64,000 nucleotides of DNA from Ciborinia camelliae (Eukaryota > Ascomycota > Leotiomycetes > Helotiales > Sclerotiniaceae), in the NCBI GenBank assembly GCA_025890175.1, contig JANPYM010000001.1:2092853-2156852 (forward strand). Direction: 5' to 3'. How positions within the stretch are numbered: the first letter of the stretch is position 1; every line of letters begins with the position of its first letter. A program made the position numbers and the translations under genes. The notes under the pieces were generated by a model. That model saw nothing but the letters and a program-made list of their open reading frames with translations. It ran no database searches and had not been told where the DNA came from. Positions 1 through 8,903 of the stretch are shown piece after piece.

Positions 1-1276
1 CGGTGAGGGCTTCGCTGAGGATGGAGTAATCTAAATACTCAGGTGGTCGTCTAGATTTCCACATATCCTCCATAGATCTCAAACGAACGATATCATCCTT
101 ATAAACCTTCTCGAACAGCAATCGAGGAAAAGCATCAGTGCCCATTGATTCCCTAATCTTCTTGAGAGCTTGAGACTCTAACCGCAGCTTCTCGATCTCC
201 TTGGCTGCCTGATTGTCAGCGAGGCACTTCAACATAGTATGGAACAACAGACCATTTTCTGAATCTTCTGAATGATCCATCTCAGCGGATTCATCCTCAC
301 TAGCACCAAATACCTCACTGTTTGAACTTTTAGCAACATTTCCTTTCGGTGCACCCGACCAGACATACCTCAATAAATAGCTCTTTCCCCAAACTATGCA
401 ATGAATCGGCTGACTTGGTGTACTTCGAATAGTGCATACTGGAAAACTCTTCGGCGTTTGCTTTGTTGTGCAATCATAACATGCCGTCTTTCCCTTCTTA
501 ATAACTTGAACCTGTCCATTGAAACCAGTTGTGCCCGACTCAATTAAGGGTATATCCGCCGCCAAACACATCTTGTTTACATGTCTCCTCGCTTCGAGAT
601 TATCCAACGCATTGAAAACCATTGTAAAACCCTTAAACCAATCCACATTAAACTGCGAATCCTTGATATTTGCATGGTGTGCCTCCAGCTTGACTTTCGG
701 GTTGAACTTATGCGCCGCATCTTTCGCAACCTATATGAATCCGCATCAGTCCACATCTGAATCTGCCCTGCAAAAGCTACCTACCAAAGCCTTCGATTTC
801 TTGATATGCTCATGACGGAACAGGAATTGTCGATTTAAGTTGCTGAGATCGATGGTATCCAGGTCAACGATGTGGATTTCTCCAAAGCCAGCCAGAACCA
901 GATTTTTGAGTAATTCACATCCTATTCCTCCAGCTCCAACCATCAATATGCGTGCCTATTTAAAAAGTTTAGTGACAAAATTCATTTTCAATGGGTTTCC
1001 GCAGAATGAAGAAATTCACATAATCCCGCGCTTGGAACAAACACAACTCCAACAATATGGCATATATATTTCTGCAGCTTGGAAATAAGATAGTAGTTTA
1101 TCCAAACCCAAGAAAAAACAACCATATGATATAACAAAAGCAAAGGTTGAAGTACTTGGAGCTCTTCTTAAACATGATGCTGTGAACTTGGATGCGCTTA
1201 CCTCCTTGACCATTGTATTCAAAGGTCTACCCAGTGACTGCGTGTTGAATTGATCGCGCATCTTATTGATCATCAT
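1..1276 (-). CDS. UBA2: SUMO-activating enzyme subunit 2 (E1 catalytic subunit), 3' end missing
   Basis: Catalytic half of the AOS1-UBA2 heterodimer, which adenylates SUMO and passes it to UBC9 in the nucleus. Exons on the minus strand are 1276-1202, 955-785, 730-369 and 317-1; the introns (246, 54 and 51 bp) have GT..AG ends and keep the frame. The protein opens with [13 protein letters not shown], followed by the nucleotide-binding [15 protein letters not shown] and [15 protein letters not shown], the hallmark of UBA2/UBA3/UBA1 folds. [17 protein letters not shown] contains the catalytic thioester cysteine (Cys before TIRS), which favours UBA2 over UBA3. The start is either the ATG at 1276 or the in-frame ATG at 1261 next to RDQF; the second resembles homologues more. 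The gene runs off the left edge, so the adenylation C-terminus and ubiquitin-fold domain are not seen. Family identity is firm; the exact start is not. Confidence 0.95.
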
Positions 1277-1968
1277 GCGTAGGTGATTTGCGACAGCGCA
1301 AGATGTGTATTGACGAACAAAATGAAGGTTGTATTGATGTAGGATAGAAAGTTAAGGCTGACCTTTACCTTCGGATGGTTCCTGAGGCTCTGCTTATGTT
1401 TCCAAGCTCCAGGGTGATTGAAATAAATCCGCGATCGCGTTGATAAAGGTAGAAAACGCGCATGATTAAATAAGCGGATTCTTATCGGTGTGATGGTGGT
1501 TGTGGTTGTGGTTGTGGTCAGTGCGCCATTTTTTATTGTCTCATGCTTCACTTCACTTTTCTTTTTCTGAGGGAAGGAAAGTTTGTTTTTTTGATGTACC
1601 TTAGGTAGGTACTAGTAGGTTGCTGATGGTAATAAGGTTCTGTCAAATTGGGGTCTGAGCTTACCTATGACTATGAAGGTATTGGACTACCTAGGGAGGT
1701 AGTTTAGTTTACTAGCAATATAAAAAGTAATTACCAATTCCAACATCAATCCCACTCGTTCAATTCGTTCCTGTCCAGTCTTCAAATCATTCCAAGTTCC
1801 AAGTTGGAGGTTGTGACTTGTACCCACACTTCACCTAATAACGAGACGAATTTTATAACATTACCCCGCCGACTGTACATCTCTTCCATACCCCTCTAAC
1901 CCAATACAAAACACAACATTACGATCACCACATCATTGAATCCCCAAATCTAAAACCCCATCCCAACC
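1277..1968. promoter_or_regulatory. Divergent intergenic region UBA2/QNG1
   Basis: Noncoding gap of 692 bp between two divergently transcribed genes, so it must hold both promoters. It contains a GGTTGT-type simple stretch near 1495-1520 and CCTAGGTAGGTA-like palindromic motifs near 1600-1700, which recur throughout the intergenic DNA of this window. No clear TATA box was identified. Confidence 0.4.
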
Positions 1969-3160
1969 ATGTCTGATGATGAAGCGGACCCCGAGCTCCT
2001 CGAGCTCCTCCGCCAACACTTCCGCCAACCCACCTCCCCATCCACCCCGGAAACCCGCGTCCTCGAGAGCGCCGAATACGTCTACAATAACTCCATCGAT
2101 GTAGCCCTAGACATGGCCTCCACCAAAGCAGCCGCAGCTTCCATCTGGTCTCAAATGCAAAAGAAATCCTACTCGACGAAAACGTGGTCATCACATGACT
2201 TACACCCGCAATCCAAAGACGAGAGTACCGTCGACTTCATCTTCACGATGGATCTACTCAATTTTTCTTTCTGGAGTCTTCAAAATGAAGATGATCGGTT
2301 TGCTGTTGAGTATAAGGGTAAAAAGTGGACTGGGTATTGGAGTTTGGTTGCGGCGCTGCAAAGAGGGTTGGAAGAGGGATATCCGATTACTAGTTCCTAT
2401 TATTGGCAGGATGAGAACGAACTTACGGAAGAAGTATTCGCGCATATATTTCGTTCGTGTACGGAAGAACCTATGCCACTTCTCTCTACACGTCTTACTC
2501 TTCTCCGCGAAGCTGGAAAGATTCTATACGAAAAATACTCTTGTTCTTTTACCAACTGCATAAAGGAGTCTAATCATTCTGCTGCTGCTCTTGTGAACCT
2601 CCTCGCGAGTTCATTTCCTTGCTTTAACGATGTTGTTTCGTTTGAGAACCGCAAAGAAGTACGATTACTCAAACGTGCACAAATATGCGTCGCGGATTTA
2701 TGGGCAGCCTTTGAAGGAGAAAGTTGGGGCGAATTTCATGATATTGATAAACTCACCATGTTTGCCGATTACCGCATTCCACAGCTATTGAATACACTGG
2801 GATGTTTATGGTATGCGCCAGCTTTGGAGAGTAAGATTAAGAAAGGTGAGCTTATTGAGAGTGGACATAGTTGGGAAGTGCAATTGAGAGGTAAGGTTTC
2901 TTGTTTTACTCCTTTGCGTTTGCCTTTCATTCATGCTTGAGATATCGAGGGAACTCAGAGTACTAATTGTATATAATGGATTAATAGGTTGTAGCATATG
3001 GTGTGTGGAATTGATTCGGAGGGAGATATTGAAAACCCATCCTGAGGCAGAAGTAAATGCCATCTTGATTGATTTCTTCTTGTATGACACGATGAAAGAA
3101 AGGGAATTGGAGGGAAAGGATGAGATACCCCATCATAGAACGAGAAGCATATGGTATTGA
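1969..3160 (+). CDS. QNG1: Queuosine 5'-phosphate N-glycosylase/hydrolase (queuosine salvage, DUF2419)
   Basis: Predicted member of the DUF2419/C9orf64 family, which releases queuine from queuosine 5'-phosphate so that it can be inserted into tRNA wobble positions. Two exons, 1969-2890 and 2988-3160, are joined across a 97-bp intron (GTAAGG..AATAG) and give 364 residues, the usual family length. Family signatures seen are FTMDLLNFSFWS near residue 90, the GYWSLVAALQRG segment, FADYRIPQLL near residue 265 and the C-terminal RTRSIWY ending. The exon junction yields LRGCSIWCVELIRREI, which supports the splice. No signal peptide or membrane segment is visible, so it is probably cytosolic. It is divergent from UBA2 and convergent with the following gene. 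The function is known for human and bacterial homologues; here it is inferred from similarity recalled, not from a search. Confidence 0.9.
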
Positions 3161-3513
3161 GCAATGAAACTTAAATGAGCACTACACAATATGAAAAGCA
3201 AGAGATGTTGTGGAACGACGATTTCGACACCCATAAAGATACACCGCAAGAGCTTTGATTCTTTGAATATGGAGATATCATTAGTAAAGATCTTGCATTT
3301 ACCTATCTGTTATACACATATGCAAGTTAGTCGTTCCCTGGTCCTACAAGATGCACCTGTATACCGCTGTATGCCATCCCCTTTGATAATCATGCTCATT
3401 CATGAACTCCAAAACGCCCTCGCATGCATATATACCAATGCCCATTTTATATCTATCGCAAACGCCACCCTATGCAGGTATCTCACAAATACACACGTGA
3501 AAATATCCTTCCA
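3161..3513. other. Convergent intergenic region
   Basis: 353 bp between the stop codons of two convergent genes. It should hold both 3' ends and polyadenylation signals. No other coding or repeat structure was seen. Confidence 0.5.
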
Positions 3514-6420
3514 TCATGATCCACCAGATGTTTCAGAAACTTTATTGGCCGGAATCGATAATTCAGACGATTTGGGTGGCAATGTCGTCTCGTCCGATAG
3601 ATGCTCTTCTTGTTTCTTGTAGCGAAGAGTACGTTCTACTGACAGCGTTCTAATCACCTGATATTCTTGTTCTTCGGTTGATGAGAGTTTATCTTGTGGT
3701 AGATCATATTGGAAAGAAAGTTTTCTGCGAAACTTTTTGACTGTCTTGTAATAATAATCCCCATCCGAGTTAATGTAAGTTTTCCTGGCCACAAGTGGAG
3801 GATACGACAAGTAAATTTCTTCGGCCAAGAGTTTGACTTCTTGTTTACTCTTATTGACTTTAAATAGTATCAAGTTCAATTCTCGCAATTTCTTTGCTGG
3901 AATCATTTTCGAAAAGTTGAGGTTGAGTTCCTGATCCAATAGTTTGATTTGTCGTTTACTCATATTGACCTCCCTTTCCAGCGCATTCAGTTCCCGCAAA
4001 CCACTTAAACGAAGGTATAGAGATTTGGATTTGATTCTCTGTCCCAAGAAATGAACCTGCCGTTCCAAATTTCGAATTTTCTTTGAACTCCGGTCAACCT
4101 TGGCTGTAATATCAACTATCTGCCGCTCTCTTTCCTTCTCTATACGGTTGATCTCCTTTTTCAGAAGGATGATTTGTCGTAAGCTCTGATTTACCTGGTA
4201 GTCGAATACATGTAGTTCTTGCAACCTTTTTAATCCCTTTAGAACGGCAATTCTTTTTTGTAGCGACATACTTGGAGATTCTTTTAATCTGAGATGATAT
4301 GTATATCTCCAGTCTCTGGGAAGTTGATCATAGTACCAGGAAACTAAACTCATCTCGGTTGAAAAGATGTTCGCGTTCGACAAGGCAACCTTTGATTCTA
4401 AGCTTTGCAACATCACTCTCCTAGCTTGACGGGCTCCTAGCATCGATTTCTTCGCTCGTGCTTTCTCTGTGTATGAAAATTTGTCGAAAATTTCGAGGGA
4501 ACGGTCAAGGCTTGACTGAAATGATGATTGATTCCGAGTTTCGAGTTTCTTTGGGAGGTAATCCCAAGCCCGTACACCTAAAAATTCGTGTTCCCAAACT
4601 ACTTGTCTAGTAGCTTTCCCTTTGGTGGATATCTGAAAAACGGTTTGTAAGGAACGTATACGTTCAACAAAGCGGTCGGCAGAATCACGTATCGAACCAA
4701 GTTTCAGGTAGAACAGAAGCCTCCCCAAATTCCATCGAGGAACATCTACTGGTAGGTGCAGTGGTAGATCTCGGGATGGGTCAATCCCACAGAGATGCAA
4801 GAGCTCTCTTAAAGCCCAGCGTGTGCTTTTAGTAAGCGCAATGAGATCGGGGTTTTGGACATTCTCGGCCCAAAACTCTAATATTGACTGCAGAAGCGAC
4901 TCTCCAGCAGCATGATCTAGTTGGGCTACACAACTCGTCACAGTCTCACAAAGTAATTCCGGCTGAATCTTATTACCCTGACGCAAAGCTGCGCGAATAT
5001 ACATGACAGATTGCCGAGCAGTTGTGATCTTAAGACTCGTCCTGATAAGGGTATCGAATATGGATTTGTCTCGTGGTACCTTTCGCACCAGCCACCCATC
5101 TCTCAGGATCAACTCCTTGGCATTTTTCTCTGCCCAAGTCAATACGCGTGGATCACTCAGCAACTGATCCTTATGTCTGCGTCCAATGTTCATACTCCCA
5201 TCCACCGCCCTCATGCGCCTAATAATACTTCGGTAGCCTTCTAGGTCATTCTTAGCCGCATAATGATTCAGTATAACCTGAATAGTCTTTGAGGTAGGCC
5301 TAAAGCGACTGTCGTAGAGAAACGAATCAACAAATATTTGAGCATGGTCATGAAGCATCAACTCTGTCAATTTTTCGATTAAAAAGTTATAGGTAAAAAT
5401 GTTTGGTGATGCTGAGCTTATGAGAAGATTGTAACATATCTTGGCCAGAATTAGGTTGAGATTGTTCTGACCAGGGGACGCGTTCTTCAAGAGGACTGTC
5501 AGTGAATCATGTAGACGAGACCTTTCTTCACGAACTTCGGCATTCAATTGGTATGCTGGCATTGTGATATCACCATCTTGCAATTGTTCGACTCGCTCTA
5601 TCATTCTCTCGGTCTCGAGGAAAATGCCAGACGGCGCTGAATGAAAATCCGCTGCTATTGGCGAGAGTTTTGTAGTCCACATCAATTGATAGACTAACTT
5701 TGCAATCGAATTTTCTACCCGATCCAACTGCTTCCGAGTTTTCGGTTCGCGAGGTTGAAGTCTATCATTTGTGGATAAATTTTCACCCAACCGCTCTCTA
5801 TCATCAAGCAAGGTTGCAGTAGTTTCTGGCGTGGCCGACTGAACGGGGAGTGTGGTAGGTGGGGGCACGGGATCCTGCGAAGTTTCTAGGGCAGTAGACT
5901 TGACGGGCCTTGTAACATTTGAGGATGTGATATTGAGGTGCGCTCCCAGTCGATTCATGGAAGAGGCCGCCGTCCAGCTGGCTTCCCAAGCCATAGGTCT
6001 CGTAGACCCAGCTTTTGCAGCATTGATTCCAGTTCTTGCGAAAGGAAAATTGTTCCCCAGAGACTCTGGCATCCTTGATATTTCTAGTGTAGCTGGTATT
6101 CGATTCTTGGCCTCATTTGCATTTCCTTCTGCCTGGCAATCTTGCGGTTCCTCCATTTTGTCGGCAGGAGGTCCAGCCTTCGCTTCTGCGATGAGTCGAT
6201 CCCATTGTTCCCTTCGATGAACTTTCCGGTTTGAATCTGCCACTGCAGCAGTTGCGAGTATCGTAGAATAACATGCCGTAAATATATCCCCTATGCTAAC
6301 CCGTCGACGTTTGCCAATCGCATTTGTTGTTTGACGAGCTATCGTTGTGCCGATTTTCACACAGGCGTTACAATGACATGATGATCTAGTCTGCGCAGCG
6401 CGGAACCATAAACTTTGCAT
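3514..6420 (-). CDS. Probable mitochondrial helical-repeat (PPR-like) protein with C-terminal coiled coil
   Basis: Single-exon 968-residue protein. The first 40 residues are rich in Arg, Ser and Ala and lack acidic residues, and a short hydrophobic stretch lies near 43-62. This fits a mitochondrial presequence followed by a possible membrane anchor. Residues about 340-520 look like degenerate PPR/TPR helices (NIFTYNFLIEKL, ..TIQVILNHYAAKNDLEGYRSIIRRM), as in fungal mitochondrial RNA-binding proteins. Residues about 725-875 are strongly helical and charged and contain three copies of a ~27-residue unit beginning LQELH (733), LRELN (808) and LRELN (845). The N-terminal half (about 80-230) is Ser/Pro/Thr-rich and probably disordered. 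It is divergently paired with CZIB. A role in mitochondrial expression is an inference; no catalytic motif is present. Confidence 0.8.
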   Translation of the reverse strand: MQSLWFRAAQTRSSCHCNACVKIGTTIARQTTNAIGKRRRVSIGDIFTACYSTILATAAVADSNRKVHRREQWDRLIAEAKAGPPADKMEEPQDCQAEGNANEAKNRIPATLEISRMPESLGNNFPFARTGINAAKAGSTRPMAWEASWTAASSMNRLGAHLNITSSNVTRPVKSTALETSQDPVPPPTTLPVQSATPETTATLLDDRERLGENLSTNDRLQPREPKTRKQLDRVENSIAKLVYQLMWTTKLSPIAADFHSAPSGIFLETERMIERVEQLQDGDITMPAYQLNAEVREERSRLHDSLTVLLKNASPGQNNLNLILAKICYNLLISSASPNIFTYNFLIEKLTELMLHDHAQIFVDSFLYDSRFRPTSKTIQVILNHYAAKNDLEGYRSIIRRMRAVDGSMNIGRRHKDQLLSDPRVLTWAEKNAKELILRDGWLVRKVPRDKSIFDTLIRTSLKITTARQSVMYIRAALRQGNKIQPELLCETVTSCVAQLDHAAGESLLQSILEFWAENVQNPDLIALTKSTRWALRELLHLCGIDPSRDLPLHLPVDVPRWNLGRLLFYLKLGSIRDSADRFVERIRSLQTVFQISTKGKATRQVVWEHEFLGVRAWDYLPKKLETRNQSSFQSSLDRSLEIFDKFSYTEKARAKKSMLGARQARRVMLQSLESKVALSNANIFSTEMSLVSWYYDQLPRDWRYTYHLRLKESPSMSLQKRIAVLKGLKRLQELHVFDYQVNQSLRQIILLKKEINRIEKERERQIVDITAKVDRSSKKIRNLERQVHFLGQRIKSKSLYLRLSGLRELNALEREVNMSKRQIKLLDQELNLNFSKMIPAKKLRELNLILFKVNKSKQEVKLLAEEIYLSYPPLVARKTYINSDGDYYYKTVKKFRRKLSFQYDLPQDKLSSTEEQEYQVIRTLSVERTLRYKKQEEHLSDETTLPPKSSELSIPANKVSETSGGS

Positions 6421-6747
6421 TATATTTGCATGCTTGTTGATTTATGGATCATCAGCTTGCCAGACTCGTCAGTCATTCCATTGAGGGTTGAGAGTTTCGA
6501 GTTTTGCGCTTACCTACTGATTATAAAATAATAATTGAATAAATAAATTTAACGTTTTCCACCAAAACTTATCGGATGACTTTCACGATTGAGTGGCCGC
6601 TTTAAGCAGTCACGTTCAGAGCACAAACCGACCCCTCCTTCTTCATGCCCCTCCATGAATTCCTTAAACTTAACTGAAGAGATCTCAAAGTGCTTATAAC
6701 TCGCATTGTAACAATAAATTCATAAAGAACTTGGGAAATCCACAACG
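6421..6747. promoter_or_regulatory. Bidirectional promoter between the PPR-like gene and CZIB
   Basis: 327 bp separating two divergent start codons. The stretch near 6525-6555 is AT-rich (TATAAAATAATAATTG). The two genes probably share a promoter here; no specific operator is recognised. Confidence 0.45.
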
Positions 6748-7473
6748 ATGCTAACCTTAACACTTACTGCAGACCTTTCTGGGTCAGTATCAATAGAATC
6801 TTCCTAGATATACAATACAGGAGCTAATACCTTTACTGTATATAGCGTGAACGAGCTTGTCCCCGATGACAGCGCAGAGAAGAACTTCTGGTACACATTC
6901 AAAGTACAATGTGTATCATGCCGAGAAACTCACCCCAACTTCATAAATATCAACCGATTTGTGAGTTCGAATCAAAAAATCCCGGCTTCTCTGTTCTTTC
7001 TGAGACTAACATGAATTTCAGGAAGCAAATGATATGAGCGGCAGCAGAGGAGAGGCAAACTTTGTATGGAAATGTAAATTTTGCAAGGTCCGTCATATCA
7101 CTCGTCAATACATCATGAAACAGAAGTGCTGATTTCGTATAAAGAAAGAGTCATCTGCATCAGTCATATCAACACCCATTCCATATCAAGCAGCTTCTCC
7201 ACCAACTCGTCAAAAGATCCTGGAGTTTGACTGTCGAGGTCTTGAACTTGTTGAATTCAAACCGGAGGTAAGCACCCCTTTCAAGCATTCAGTCTTTACT
7301 TCTGTAGCTCATGTATTCGTTCATTTTAGGGAGATTGGTTGGCTGTTGGAACCGAGAGTGGTACCAAGTTTACTGCCATCGATTTGAACGATGGAGAATG
7401 GTATGATTATGATGATAAATCCGGAGAGGAAGTTAGCATCACGGATTTGAAATGGGAGATCAGGAGAAACTGA
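6748..7473 (+). CDS. CZIB: CXXC-motif zinc-binding protein (DUF866)
   Basis: Five exons (6748-6782, 6846-6960, 7022-7087, 7145-7267, 7330-7473) encode 160 residues, the normal length for the CZIB/C1orf123 family. Two CxxC pairs bind zinc in this family: VQCVSCRE (Cys34/Cys37) and WKCKFCK (Cys68/Cys71), the second followed by KESSASVI. The C-terminus has the typical EFKPEGDWLAVGTESGT and DLNDGEWYDYDDKSGEEVSI segments. Introns are 57-63 bp. Two donors are non-standard (GTCAGT at 6783 and GTCCGT at 7088), but they are the only choices that keep the family sequence in frame. The biochemical role is poorly known; human CZIB is reported as a soluble zinc protein. No signal peptide is seen. Confidence 0.92.
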
Positions 7474-7896
7474 GGTAATCTCAAGAATGGCTATTAATGG
7501 CAATGAATGTTATGAAGTCACCTGGTCGAGGTCAGAATGGGCATATTATTGAAGCGATGAGTACCAGGTATATTTGATATCTACAAGAACAATTTAAACC
7601 AACATTTGATATTAAGTTTAAAGTAAAATACGACAAAGCAATGCTTCTATTATTGTCAATTGTTCCAGCTTCTCCAATATTTCTACCATTTAAATTTCCA
7701 TTAAATAATAAAGTCCGGATTCTGCTCCTGAAGATCACTAGCCTCACAGCATCAGCCTTGCGCTGCCTCGCTTAGAAAATTTCCCCAGAACGGCGACGCC
7801 AGCCTAGCCAGAGCAACAGCAACCTCACCTTCGACGCGTCTAACTCAATTCCGCGTTCTCTCCACCCATATTTCTTTCAACCCTCCGGCTCACATC
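7474..7896. other. Intergenic region CZIB-SmF
   Basis: 423 bp between two genes on the same strand, comprising the CZIB 3' region and the SmF promoter. Nothing else was seen. Confidence 0.5.
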
Positions 7897-8464
7897 ATGA
7901 GTGTAATTTGCGCCCCTCTCTATACCTTCAAATTCAAATACTAATTAGTGTCCAGTTCGTACCAATCAACCCCCGTCCCTTCCTCCAGAACCTGTACGTA
8001 CCATCCATCCGCTCTCTACTCTCAAGCTCCCAACATCAAGCTCCCAACACAAATAAATATACAAACAACTAACACCCCCTCAGTGTCAACGAAGAAGTAA
8101 TAATCCGCCTAAAATGGGGCGGTCAAACCGAATATAAAGGCAAGCTCGTCAGCATCGACAGCTACATGAACATTCAACTATCCGGCGCCGAGGAATGGAT
8201 TGATTCGGAGAAGACGAGCACTTTGGGTCAGGTCTTGATTAGGTGTGTTTCTTTCCTTGCCATTCTACCATGGAAATATTTGAGGAGCTTGATTAAAGAG
8301 CTTCACTTGGGATTTTGGATTGAGTGCGCTGGGGCTTGCGTATGAGAAATGGAAATGGGAAGGGAATGCAGAAACTGATACAGATAAATAGATGCAACAA
8401 CGTCCTCTACATATCTGCCGCCCAAGCCAAAAAAGAAGAAGACGATACGAAGATGGAGGGATGA
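7897..8464 (+). CDS. smf1: Small nuclear ribonucleoprotein F (SmF)
   Basis: Core Sm protein of spliceosomal U1, U2, U4 and U5 snRNPs, one of seven subunits in the ring that binds the Sm site of snRNA. Four exons (7897-7902, 7956-7993, 8084-8242, 8392-8464) give 91 residues. The first exon encodes only Met-Ser, so the gene is easily missed. The sequence shows Sm1 (LVNEEVIIRLKWGGQTEYKG), the Sm1 continuation SIDSYMNIQLSGAEEW, and Sm2 (LGQVLIRCNNVLYISAA), diagnostic of SmF rather than other Sm proteins. The tail is short and acidic (KKEEDDTKMEG). Introns are 53, 90 and 149 bp with good GT/AG ends. It is convergent with PRMT5, whose homologues methylate other Sm proteins (B, D1, D3). Confidence 0.96.
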
Positions 8465-8903
8465 ACTGGCGAGCTGTTGACCTGATGGATGGATGTATGG
8501 ATGTGGAAAATATGAAGGATTGAAGAGGGTAAGCAGAGCAAGAGAAGTCCGAAAGGAAATTTCATACGTACGATACCTAGTTAGGAGGGACAATGGATTG
8601 CATAGAGCATGGCATGGCAGATATAACGGAAGTAGATGAGAGAGCGTGGGGGTATCTCAATTCCCTTCAGGAGCAGCAGGCGAGGATAATATTACCTATA
8701 CCTACAATGATATATTCGCGGATGGCGTTGTTCAAGCAAATCAAGCTTGTGGTCAAAAGATAAAACAAATCACGGTACACTTTTATTAAAACCTGATTTT
8801 ACATGTGCCTACTGGCAGATCAAAGATAGAGCATTTTTCTCTTGCTGAACTGATCGATTGACGAATATGCATTTTTCGATATGAAATTCCAAGGTTCATA
8901 TGA
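8465..8903. other. Convergent intergenic region SmF/PRMT5
   Basis: 439 bp holding the 3' ends of two convergent genes. No coding signal or repeat was seen. Confidence 0.5.
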
